From the NCBI RefSeq assembly GCF_900109045.1, contig NZ_FNYL01000002.1, forward strand, positions 62,001 to 126,000: DNA of 64,000 nt, given 5' to 3'. Origin of the DNA: Dyadobacter sp. SG02. Its GTDB lineage: Bacteria > Bacteroidota > Bacteroidia > Cytophagales > Spirosomataceae. The translations under genes and the position numbers were made by a program. Position 1 is the stretch's first letter; each line of letters begins with the position of its first letter. Positions 18,682-27,449 of the stretch are shown here, piece by piece. The notes under the pieces were generated by a model. The model was given only the letters and a program-made list of their open reading frames with translations, was not told where the DNA came from and made no database searches.

Positions 18682-19553
18682 AAGTCAAACGAGCATTAGA
18701 AGACTTCGGGTACAAGAGCGCCTATGGTTTCGCGTATGCATTGAGCCTGGCCCCGATGTCGCTGCTGTACGGCATAGCTACGCTGGCCTTTATTTGGGCC
18801 TATTACATGCCCGGATACAGGAAAGCGGTGGCGGTTCAAAACGTAGCCCGCTCCTTCCCGGACATGCGGTATGGAGAGGTGATCGGCATTGTCAGAAAAT
18901 TTTACAGATGTTTCACCGCCTATCTCGCCGAAATCCTGAAAAGTATTTCGGCGCCGGCAGCGGTGCTCGAAAAACGGATGGTTTTTGAGAACGCTGAGCT
19001 TATAAGCGCGCACCTGAATGCCGGAACGAATGTCATTATCTGCCTGGGGCATTGCGGTAACTGGGAGATGCTCAGTTTGATGCCCTATAAACTTGGCCTG
19101 GACATGTATGCCGTGTATAAGCCTTTGCGTTCGCAGGCTATGGACAAGCTCATGACGAAACTGCGGTCGCGGTTCGGCATGAAGCTAATTCCCGACAAGC
19201 AAGTGACGCGGCATATTCTTACCAGGGGATCGGCACCGGCCGCGTATCTGTTCCTGGCAGATCAGTGCCCGTCAATAGGAGATGATAAGATCAGCCTTGA
19301 CTTACTTGGCCAGCCGACCTATGTCATCTCAGGCATGGAAAGGCTGGCCCTGCGGAGCGGATCGGCGGTGGTGTTCCTGCATGTGACGCAGCTTTCGAAG
19401 GGATATTACAAAGCGCGCTGCCTGCCGATATGTGCTCAGGCGCAATGCACTGGCAAGGGAGAAATTACCAAGAAATATATCTCATTACTTAAAAACAACA
19501 TACTCGCAGAACCGTATGGCTGGTTATGGACGCACAAGCGCTGGAAAAGATAG
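18678..19553 (+). CDS. LpxL/HtrB-type lipid A acyltransferase
   Basis: 291 residues from ATG 18678, whose TGA overlap with the previous stop decides the start over an in-frame ATG at 18663. The architecture is that of the lysophospholipid/lipid A acyltransferase family (PF03279): an N-terminal membrane span (SLLYGIATLAFIWAYYMPGY), the catalytic H-x4-E box GHCGNWEML, and a later FLADQCPS segment. The end WLWTHKRWKR is the family's usual terminus, so the gene is complete. It should transfer a secondary acyl chain to lipid A, or to another lipid such as an aminolipid in Bacteroidota, at the inner membrane. A truncated minus-strand pseudogene begins 8 bp beyond the stop. Confidence 0.88.
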   Translation: MKVKRALEDFGYKSAYGFAYALSLAPMSLLYGIATLAFIWAYYMPGYRKAVAVQNVARSFPDMRYGEVIGIVRKFYRCFTAYLAEILKSISAPAAVLEKRMVFENAELISAHLNAGTNVIICLGHCGNWEMLSLMPYKLGLDMYAVYKPLRSQAMDKLMTKLRSRFGMKLIPDKQVTRHILTRGSAPAAYLFLADQCPSIGDDKISLDLLGQPTYVISGMERLALRSGSAVVFLHVTQLSKGYYKARCLPICAQAQCTGKGEITKKYISLLKNNILAEPYGWLWTHKRWKR

Positions 19554-19561
19554 GAGTGTAG

Positions 19562-19902
19562 CCCCTCCAAACCGCCAAATTGACCCACAAGCGTGGCCCA
19601 TTCGGTATCCGTAGGTAAATGCCAACCGATGGGACAGGCTTTTTTCGCGCTTTCCCAGGTATAAAGCAAGCCGAACTCTTTTCGATTAATTTATCGTCCT
19701 TGTAAGCATAGCTGCCTTCAACTTTGTAGTTCAGGTTTTGCGCCATCCAGGTGACAGTTTTGCCCGTTGCTGTGTCTGTAAAATTGATCGTTTTATACAT
19801 TTGACCGTCTCGCGAGTCAGTGAAGGTGCCGGTAGTTTGCGCGATTCCAACTTGTGTAAAAAGCCAGGAGGCAACTACCGTTACGATGTAGTGTTTCAGC
19901 AT
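19562..19902 (-). pseudogene. Truncated, frameshifted FISUMP-domain protein
   Basis: On the minus strand a signal peptide (MLKHYIVTVVASWLFTQVGI, then AQ) leads to DGQMYKTINF...TVTWMAQNLNYKVEGSYAYK. This is the start of the Fibrobacter succinogenes major paralogous (FISUMP) domain. Near 19680 the frame shifts, and homology continues in another frame as EFGLLYTWESAKKACPIGWH, then LPTDTEWATLVGQFGG. Homology stops at about 19562, 8 bp from the acyltransferase stop, so the 3' half is missing. Rearrangement downstream of the acyltransferase gene is the likely cause. Confidence 0.7.
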
Positions 19903-20008
19903 CTTGATCTATCTTATAATACCTAATCTAAAGTTGTCAGAGAAGTTGACAATACTATGCAGCCTGGGGATGTGTTAGATATTGATTAGTACATTAATCC
20001 ACCAAAAT

Positions 20009-20851
20009 ATGACGACAAGATTCAAAACCATTTTAATGGTTGCCGGACGGCTATTGCTTGTACTCGAACTCTCGAGCGGTGAAAGAAATCCCGGAAAAAC
20101 CAAAGCCGAAAAAATCTCTTACCTGGTTGAAAAAGCCGTTTCTCACCACGAGCTGACTGGGAATGTTCTGGTCATCGACAACGGGCAGGTCTTACATCAA
20201 AAAAGCTACGGAATGGCTAACGCCAGGCTCGGCATACCCAACACTGATAGCACAAAATTTCTGATCGCTTCTCTATCGAAGCCATTTACGGCGATTCTCA
20301 TCCTGAAATTGGTTGAACAAGGAAGGATGAGTTGCGGATGGAATTGGCAAATTTTTTCCAGGATTGAAAAATCCAGACATCGGTAAAATAACGGTCCACC
20401 ATCTGCTGACCATATCTCTGGTTTGAAAGAACTAATTACGGAGGAGCGCGAATTTGACGATCACGACATCAATAAGATCGGCTTCAATTTTCCCCCGGGT
20501 TCTGATTTTGAGTACTCGAACTCTGGTTATGTTATACTCAGGAGAATTGCAGAAGTTGTATCCGGAAAAATGTACTCTGATTTAATTGCCCAGCTTATTT
20601 TTGAACCTTTGCAAATGAACAGTTCCAGAGTCGCAGCACACATTACAGCCATTCCTGGTTTTGCGGTTGGATATAAGGATGCTTACCAGAAAGAACCGGA
20701 TCTGATAAAGTATTCCCTTCGCGTAGTGGATGGGGCCGGACCAATATACTTCACCTCACCGGATTTAAAGCGTCTCATCGAAGGCATTTATTCACAAAAG
20801 TTTTTATTAAAAGCATCCCGCGACAACATGCGTCTAGATGGCGTGAAGTAG
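20009..20851 (+). pseudogene. Serine beta-lactamase-like hydrolase, multiply frameshifted
   Basis: The first frame starts at ATG 20009 with a weak signal and runs to IASLSKPFTAILILKLVEQG, carrying the SxxK motif (SLSK) of class-C beta-lactamase/penicillin-binding folds. Between 20335 and 20425 the coding sequence passes through all frames: FPGLKNPDIGKITVHHLLT in one, SGLKELITEERE in another. The last frame has YSNSGYVILRRIAEVVSG with the YxN motif and stops at 20851, well short of a normal C-terminus. At least three indels plus 3' loss make this a clear pseudogene of a secreted peptidase or esterase. Confidence 0.75.
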
Positions 20852-21050
20852 TTGATGGGTGAACTATCGGGCCATACTGCCCATGTCGAACGTAAGGTTG
20901 TCAGGTCAACTAGTCAGCCGTCAGTCAGCAGAGCAAACTGACAAATGCAGGAAAAGTAGTTGAACACTGTTTTGGATCACCCAACGACCTAAGAAGCCGA
21001 CCTTCCAGATAGATCGACGATATACATCAAACATTCATACCACCTCTCGG

Positions 21051-21728
21051 CTAGGGGTATTGATAGGAAACGGAACCATCAAAGTGCTGCGTGATGGTTT
21101 TTGATTTATTCAATGTGAAAGAGCCTAATTCAAATACTTTTTCCTGAGACATATCATTTCTCTGGTCTGATGTCAGCCGAAATGTATTTCCGTCCAGTCC
21201 CCTGAAGACAAAATTGGGGCTAAGTAAAGAGGTTAACGTGCTGGCAATCAAATCCTTAATTTTTCTCTGACTCTTGAATGAATATTTGTTCCGGTGCAGC
21301 CATTCCGATTGCTGACTATATATGAGAACCAATCGGTTATTTACGAAAGCATAGTAAAGCGGCATTCCAATATTCTGATGCGGATAAAAGCTGCTTATGC
21401 CTACATCGAAAACAACTTCAATTTCCTTTAACCGGTTTGGGATCGAATCGATCGGAATTGGTCTGCCCTTTCTTCCCAATTGTATATTCGAAATTGCAAT
21501 ATAGCCAAGTCCTTCTCTAAACAACTGGCAACTATCATTTTGTTCGGCCAAATACTTTGCCACCTCGGTGTAGAGTAATTGGTTATTTTCTAGGGCTAGA
21601 TACTGGATATCTAAGGTGTCAGTCAAAGTGGAAAGGTTGCCGCTAGGATAGTTGCTGAAAGACACGGCTGCTCCTATCATTATTTGCGCAATAAAAACCA
21701 ATACACATGCAGTAAGAAACCTGTACAT
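21051..21728 (-). CDS. Exported protein of unknown function
   Basis: 225 residues. A signal peptide or single N-terminal anchor (FLTACVLVFIAQIMIGAAVS) leads to a mixed alpha/beta mature part with normal coding composition. The sequence is rich in Ser, Asn and Gln, with one Cys pair at most and no recognisable catalytic motif. The C-terminus (TITQHFDGSVSYQYP) looks like a closing strand. It stands alone on the minus strand between two pseudogenes. I do not recognise a family. Confidence 0.55.
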   Translation of the reverse strand: MYRFLTACVLVFIAQIMIGAAVSFSNYPSGNLSTLTDTLDIQYLALENNQLLYTEVAKYLAEQNDSCQLFREGLGYIAISNIQLGRKGRPIPIDSIPNRLKEIEVVFDVGISSFYPHQNIGMPLYYAFVNNRLVLIYSQQSEWLHRNKYSFKSQRKIKDLIASTLTSLLSPNFVFRGLDGNTFRLTSDQRNDMSQEKVFELGSFTLNKSKTITQHFDGSVSYQYP

Positions 21729-21950
21729 AGTAGTTAAAGAAAGACTGAGTATTCATTTCAAGATGCACAAGTTACCAAAAACATTATCGCCATCTCTATG
21801 CTGCGATACGGTTCTTTTCTGAACTCTAGTAGGTTTGCACTTTATAGAAACTAACAAGTTTGACTACTGTAATATAGTGCATTGTAAAACCATTTTCGCA
21901 AGGTAGGACCATGGACGCGATCGGCAACACGAGTTGTTTGGTGGACTTCA

Positions 21951-22374
21951 CCTGCTCGCGACCGCATCTTTCGGGAGAAGGTGTCCTCGGTAAAAGAGCG
22001 GTCCGAACTTAACAAGCTGCTCGATACGGCTAGGGAAGGGGACAATTGATACGACGACAGCCCAAGGCCGGTTGATCTTTAACATTTTTGCGTCGTTGGC
22101 AGAGTTCGAGCGGGACCTTATCCGGGAGCGGAACAAGGCCGGCCTTTCGGCTGCGCGCCCCATGGGTAGGATGGGAGGGAAGCCCAAAGGGCTAAGCAAA
22201 GCAGCGATGTCAAAGGCACATGCTGCTAAGGCACTCTACGATAAAAAGGACAAGACAGGCGAAGAAATCGGAAAAGCCTTAGGCATTAGCAGGGCCACCG
22301 TTTACCGTTACATCAAAGAGATCGAGCAGCAGCAGCGGTTCGTCAAGCGAAAACAATCCTCAAAGCAAAACTAG
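21951..22374 (+). pseudogene. Serine resolvase/invertase remnant with internal deletion
   Basis: The first segment reads DRIFREKVSSVKERSELNKL, then LDTAREGDN, from the catalytic domain of a Hin/Tn3-type serine recombinase. It then jumps, with a frame change at about 22044, to IDTTTAQGRLIFNIFASLAE, then FERDLIRERNKAGL, the end of the catalytic domain and the long E helix. The C-terminal helix-turn-helix (TGEEIGKALGISRATVYRYI) is intact to the stop at 22374. The N-terminal catalytic Ser region and about 35-40 middle residues are missing. It is the clearest mobile-DNA trace in the window. Confidence 0.75.
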
Positions 22375-22384
22375 TTACCATGCA

Positions 22385-22831
22385 TCAGACGGTCGCCTTC
22401 TTGTCCGAATGGGGCAACGACATCCCTGATTTCTCTAAGCGTATATCCGAATTGCCCACCACGCATTTCATTGATACAGCACTCATTGCAAGCAAAAAAG
22501 TTATTGCAGCTGCAAAACGGGTCATCGAAGCCGTGCGTAACCGGCATTTCTCGGGCGGTGTTCTGGACTCGGAGTCGACAGCCAAGTAATCAATTCTGCC
22601 CGAGACTGTTTCTGTGTTTGCCCACAATAACTGATAAAATTCCCTGACTTCGTGCCGGCTCATTCTTTCGTCCAGCCAAGGGGCGATCATTTTGTTGCCA
22701 GGGATGTACCATTCTCGCTCCTCGGCAAAACATCCACAAACAGCATTAAAATCACGGCTGGTCAAAGCTGCAAAAAATTGAGCAGCTACCTGCTCGGCAG
22801 GTTGTGCATTTAATAATCTGCTTTCATTCAT
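22385..22831 (-). CDS. SnoaL/NTF2-like protein, C-terminal part doubtful
   Basis: 149 residues as an open frame. The first 85 look like a SnoaL/NTF2-like fold: AEQVAAQFFAALTSRDFNAV, then CFAEEREWYIPGNKMIAPWL, then RHEVREFYQLLWANTETVSG. From about residue 92 (SRTPPEKCRLRTASMTRF) the sequence no longer resembles the family, and another minus-strand frame stays open to 22371, so a frameshift near 22570 is possible. Such proteins are small cone-shaped enzymes or ligand binders, often hydrolases or isomerases. It converges on the resolvase remnant, and the ends nearly overlap. The gene may therefore be damaged. Confidence 0.5.
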   Translation of the reverse strand: MNESRLLNAQPAEQVAAQFFAALTSRDFNAVCGCFAEEREWYIPGNKMIAPWLDERMSRHEVREFYQLLWANTETVSGRIDYLAVDSESRTPPEKCRLRTASMTRFAAAITFLLAMSAVSMKCVVGNSDIRLEKSGMSLPHSDKKATV

Positions 22832-23087
22832 TGGATAGCGGGAATGGTGGCTTCTGTTTTCTATGCGAATAAGGGCGGGACATCAGACAAGTTAAGCGCT
22901 TTGGAACAATTTGTTCAGAAATAGGACTAAGTAAATAATGTTATAATGGCCTGTTTTTTAGCATGATGAGTAAAAGTTAAAAGCAGTTAGTTTTTAATAT
23001 AAATCCCTTTCCACTGCGCCACATATTCGGCAGTTTAAAATAAGTCGCTTGCGTAAATCCATTTAACCTTTTTTAATCAGTCATGCT

Positions 23088-26000
23088 ATGAAAAAGTGTT
23101 TTACCGCTAGTGCAGTCCTTGCAATTTCAGTATTATTCATCTGCGCCTGGATACGGGCGTCAAACAATAACCCTGAAAGTCTGACCCGTACAAGAATCAC
23201 TACTCCCGGGGCATCAGGCCGGCCAACCCAGGACATGCTGGATTCTATTCAAAGTGTGATAATCAAATCGGAATATTACATGAGTGCCCGCAATGGGTAT
23301 CCACAGAGTCCAAATAGAAATCAAAACCTGCGCGCCATATACGCGCCAGGTAATCTAGAAATTCATGCTCGAACTGATAATCCGATACAAGGAGGCAAAT
23401 TTAATTTCAAATTAAAAACAGAAGGTATCTATGCAGACAATGCGCTGATAGGAATACCCGAAGCCGATGCCCGGGTTAAAAGTCATGAAAATCATTTACG
23501 CATCCATCACCATGGCTTTGTTGAAGAGTACATAAATAGTGAAGAAGGAATCAGGCAAAATTTTATCATAAAAAACGCCCCTGTTTCTTCAAAAAAAGTG
23601 AGTGTCGAGCTAAGTGTCCTGGGATTTGATATCAAAGACAATAGAAATAACACATTGACATTTACTGAATCAGATCCGGAAGACGAAAATCCAACGACCC
23701 TGCATTACGACGATTTGAAATGCTGGGATCTGAATGGCAAAATGCTAGCCGCTACTTTAAAGTATACCCATGACCGTATCCGTATTGAAGTAGACGTCGA
23801 GCACGCCGTTTTTCCGGTAACGATCGATCCCATCATTACAAATGGGTTTGTTGCCAATGCTAATAAGGTGATTGAAATCAATCAGAGGTCTGCCTGGACC
23901 GGATACTCAGTCTCGAGTGCAGGTGATGTGAACGGAGATGGGTACAGTGACATCATCGTCGGTGCACCCAAATATGACAACGGCGAGTACGACGAAGGCG
24001 CTGCGTTTCTCTTTCCAGGTAGGTCAACGGGTGTAAGCCTGGCCGGAGTGATCCTGCAAAGCAACCAGGCTTTTGCCCAATCGGGCACCTCGGTCGCCAG
24101 CGCCGGGGATATAAATAACGATGGCTATGGTGACGTACTTATAGGGGCGCCCCGTTTCGATAAGGGAGAAATCGACGAAGGCGTTGTGTTCGTCCACCTG
24201 GGGAGTGCAGCAGGGATCGGCATTTCGCCCGCTTACACACTCGAAGCAAACCAAGCCGGGGCATTGTTTGGAGTGTCGGTAGCCATTGCAGGGGATGTCA
24301 ACAAGGACGGATTCAGCGATATTTTAGTTGGCGGCCATCAGTACAGTAATGGGCAGGTTAACGAAGGCGCTGCATTTCTCTACTTTGGATCAGCATCCGG
24401 CCCCGGCCCGGCCACTGTGCTTGAATGTAACCAGGCCAACGCCATGATGGGCTATTCGGTCGCATCCGCTGGCGATATCAATGGCGATGGATATAGCGAT
24501 GTAATTTCGGGCGCACGTCTTTATGGGAACGGCCAGCTTTACGAAGGGGCAATTTTTGTATATCTGGGTGGTGCGGCAGGCCTTCAGCTGACGCCACAGA
24601 AAATCGAGAGTGGCCAGGTCGATGCCCGTATGGGGCATAGCGTGGCAACTGCGGGTGATGTAAACGGGGACGGGTTTAGTGATGTGATCGTGGGCTCTTA
24701 CCTTTACGATTCCGGCAGCGCCAACGAGGGGGTTGCATTTATTTATAACGGCAGCGCCAGCGGCCTCAATGCCGTTCCGGCGACAACTTTACAATCGGAC
24801 CAGGCCGAGGCCTGGTTTGGTTGGTCGGTCGCATCCGCCGGAGACGTCAACGGCGATGGATATGCGGATGTAATCGTTGGTGGAATTCATTACGATAAAG
24901 GACAAAACAATGAAGGGGCTGCATTCGTCTTCCACGGCTCGGCCAACGGCGTCAACAGCATTTCGGCAGCCATGATAGAGGGGAACCAGATCGAAGGCTG
25001 GCTGGGCTCGGCGGTTGCTTCGGCCGGGGATGTAAACGGCGATGGGTACAGTGACATCATTGTTGGCGGTTATGCATTCGAAATAGGTCAGACGGACGAA
25101 GGGATCGCGCTGGTATACCATGGATCTGCCTCGATTGTTGAGTCGTTTGCAGGCACTACTTCCAACGGCAACAGCATGTCTGTTCTGGGAACAGTCCTTT
25201 CACACGCGGGGGATTTGAACGGCGACGGCTTTGACGATGTGATCGCGGGCGCACCCGCCATAGATCCCTACGGTATCATCGGTCAGTTATTTGTGTATTA
25301 CGGATCGTTGAACGGCCTCAATACGCAATCGGCGACCATTCTTCTTGAAGAATCGGAATTCACTGCTTATGCCAGTTCCGTTTCAGGCGCCGGCGATGTT
25401 AATGGTGACGGATACGACGACATTATCGTAGGGGCACCGACTTTCGGTCCCACCGGTAAGGCATATATTTACTATGGTTCTGCATCTGGTGTGAGCCAGG
25501 GCTCCAAGGCTGAGCTGAGTTTTGACGACAGCTATTTTGGTTCCACCGTAGTAGGTGCCGGCGATTTGAATGGCGACGGCTACGCAGATGTTGCGGTAAG
25601 TGCCCCCAATTATCAGGTCGGAGGAACGATATATGGGGCTGTAATGGTTTATTTTGGATCGTCCTCAGGAATTGTCACCACACCGAAAAGCTATATTGGA
25701 ACCGTCGAAAACGGTTATTATGACGTTGAAGGCGCGGGTGACGTCAATGGAGACGGTTATGATGAGCTGATATTGATCGGTATTCCCCCGGGAGGAACCA
25801 ACAGCAAGGTTATGGTTTATCATGGTTCGGCGACCGGGCCGGTTGATAACCCTACGACAATCCTACCGCCGGGCGTTGGTGACGGTGGAATCGGGACAGT
25901 CGTTGCCAAGGGAGGTGATATTAACGGGGACGGATTTGGCGACGTATTGGTTTCGGCCGCCGATTTGGGCAATTTTCAATTAATTGTTTATTATGGCTCG

Positions 26001-27092
26001 GCTGGGGGCTTGTCGATAGCCAATCGCTTCGGAATATTCCGGCCGACGGGCGGTTTTGGACAGGCAATCGGGGCAGCGGGAGATGTTAATGGTGACGGAT
26101 ATGGCGACGTAGTGGTGGGTGCGCCCCAATTCACTCCACCGGGCGCGCAACTTCCGTCAGGTGCGGCATACCTGTTGCTTGGATCTCCCGGAGGCATGGC
26201 GTATTCGGAATCTTTCTCTGTGATCAGTATAACTGAAGATCAAAGACTGGGACTTTCGGTAGGCGGCGGCGGCGATGTAAATGGTGACGGGTACAGTGAC
26301 ATGCTGATCGGTGTTCCAAATTATGCGGATCCTTACCAAGGCTTTCAGGGACAGATACAGGTTTATCACGGAAATAACGGGAAAAACGGAAAAAATCTCC
26401 GCAGCGACGCCCGTCTCTACAATGCCGATCTTATCTCGTTGTATAACCGCAATTACCCTGGTCAGGGTGGAGAAAGCAATTTCGGCATGGGCTTGTTTGC
26501 CAGGTCATTTCTGGGCACCGGCAAGGGTAAGCTGGTATGGGAAACCCAGGCTGCCGGCAACAGTTTCTCGAAGTCCGGTAGTACATCGATAGCCACCAGT
26601 GCACAATTCACTGGCGCACAAAGTCATTACCAGCCTTTGGCTGGAACTGGTACGGAACTAAAAAACCTCATAGCAAAAGTAAGCCCGGCCACGCACGTCC
26701 GCGTCCGCGTGAAATACGACCCTGTGCTGGCACTTACCGGCCAGCAGTACGGCCCGTGGCGTTACCTGCCGGATTACCTGCTGGGCAATTCCATCGCGCC
26801 GCCGCCGCAGCAAGAGAAATTATTGACTAAAGATGCTGCCTTATCACAAGAATCGGATCCGGCGTGGACGGTATTCCCTAATCCGGTGGCAGATAAGATA
26901 CAGGTGCGTAGCCTGGGCACAGCAAGCATTCAAAGTCTCGAACTTGTTTCACCCGGTAACGCCAGGATTAAATCGCTGCACGCCGGTCAGCAGGAAATGA
27001 ATGTCAAGGGCTTGCCGTCGGGTATTTATCTGCTGCTTATTCATCAGAAAGATGGTAAGACATCTACCCACCGCGTAATACTTGGAGAATAA
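23088..27092 (+). CDS. Giant FG-GAP repeat protein with T9SS sorting domain
   Basis: 1334 residues with a signal peptide (residues 1-25). Residues about 45-255 form an N-terminal beta-rich domain. Then come fourteen FG-GAP/integrin-alpha-like repeats, each with a calcium-loop core such as AGDVNGDGYSDIIVGAP. Repeats 1-7 share an extra motif (G-x-x-x-E-G-x-A-F-x-Y); repeats 8-14 lack it. Fourteen blades fit two seven-bladed propellers in tandem. A region of about 170 residues follows (from NLRSDARLYNADLISLYNRN), then a T9SS type-A C-terminal domain (WTVFPNPVADKIQVRSLG to GLPSGIYLLLIHQKDG). It should be secreted by T9SS and act in adhesion or substrate binding at the surface. No catalytic motif is visible. 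Confidence 0.9.
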   Translation: MKKCFTASAVLAISVLFICAWIRASNNNPESLTRTRITTPGASGRPTQDMLDSIQSVIIKSEYYMSARNGYPQSPNRNQNLRAIYAPGNLEIHARTDNPIQGGKFNFKLKTEGIYADNALIGIPEADARVKSHENHLRIHHHGFVEEYINSEEGIRQNFIIKNAPVSSKKVSVELSVLGFDIKDNRNNTLTFTESDPEDENPTTLHYDDLKCWDLNGKMLAATLKYTHDRIRIEVDVEHAVFPVTIDPIITNGFVANANKVIEINQRSAWTGYSVSSAGDVNGDGYSDIIVGAPKYDNGEYDEGAAFLFPGRSTGVSLAGVILQSNQAFAQSGTSVASAGDINNDGYGDVLIGAPRFDKGEIDEGVVFVHLGSAAGIGISPAYTLEANQAGALFGVSVAIAGDVNKDGFSDILVGGHQYSNGQVNEGAAFLYFGSASGPGPATVLECNQANAMMGYSVASAGDINGDGYSDVISGARLYGNGQLYEGAIFVYLGGAAGLQLTPQKIESGQVDARMGHSVATAGDVNGDGFSDVIVGSYLYDSGSANEGVAFIYNGSASGLNAVPATTLQSDQAEAWFGWSVASAGDVNGDGYADVIVGGIHYDKGQNNEGAAFVFHGSANGVNSISAAMIEGNQIEGWLGSAVASAGDVNGDGYSDIIVGGYAFEIGQTDEGIALVYHGSASIVESFAGTTSNGNSMSVLGTVLSHAGDLNGDGFDDVIAGAPAIDPYGIIGQLFVYYGSLNGLNTQSATILLEESEFTAYASSVSGAGDVNGDGYDDIIVGAPTFGPTGKAYIYYGSASGVSQGSKAELSFDDSYFGSTVVGAGDLNGDGYADVAVSAPNYQVGGTIYGAVMVYFGSSSGIVTTPKSYIGTVENGYYDVEGAGDVNGDGYDELILIGIPPGGTNSKVMVYHGSATGPVDNPTTILPPGVGDGGIGTVVAKGGDINGDGFGDVLVSAADLGNFQLIVYYGSAGGLSIANRFGIFRPTGGFGQAIGAAGDVNGDGYGDVVVGAPQFTPPGAQLPSGAAYLLLGSPGGMAYSESFSVISITEDQRLGLSVGGGGDVNGDGYSDMLIGVPNYADPYQGFQGQIQVYHGNNGKNGKNLRSDARLYNADLISLYNRNYPGQGGESNFGMGLFARSFLGTGKGKLVWETQAAGNSFSKSGSTSIATSAQFTGAQSHYQPLAGTGTELKNLIAKVSPATHVRVRVKYDPVLALTGQQYGPWRYLPDYLLGNSIAPPPQQEKLLTKDAALSQESDPAWTVFPNPVADKIQVRSLGTASIQSLELVSPGNARIKSLHAGQQEMNVKGLPSGIYLLLIHQKDGKTSTHRVILGE

Positions 27093-27239
27093 GTGATGCC
27101 CAAAAACTCGGCGCTTCTCATCCGTTAATGAACGGAATAGGAAACGATAGAAGTTCCCCGGCTTGTCGTGCTATTGTTGATTGAAGCGATGCTGCCCAAG
27201 ATGATACACGGGGTTACCAAACTTGAAGGCGACTTATGT

Positions 27240-27420
27240 AATTTGACCCTTCGGACAAGCTTTCCCCCTGGTTTAGTCGGTAATACACCACATCGTAACC
27301 TCCAACTGGCATTGGAGCTGGCGGTAAGTTGCTTGACCACCCGTCCCGCGATGTTACAACCTGCACCTTGATATTGCTGTAAGCCTTGGTGAGTTGCAGT
27401 TGCAATACATCGGCGGTCAT
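27240..27420 (-). pseudogene. Remnant of a T9SS type-A sorting domain
   Basis: On the minus strand one frame reads VLQLQLTKAYSNIKVQVV, and an adjoining frame continues NIAGRVVKQLTASSNASWRL, then RCGVLPT. Joined, they match the T9SS C-terminal pattern (LQLQLTKAYSxIKVQVxNxxGRVVKQL...LPTG). The final strand and the upstream body are lost or further shifted. It overlaps nothing intact. Confidence 0.4.
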
Positions 27421-27449
27421 CAGGCTTCGATCTGGAAGAACATGTCGTC

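Noticed and set aside
22380-22589. Plus-strand 69-codon frame after the resolvase remnant
   Set aside because: It is antisense to the NTF2-like gene and has no recognisable motif.
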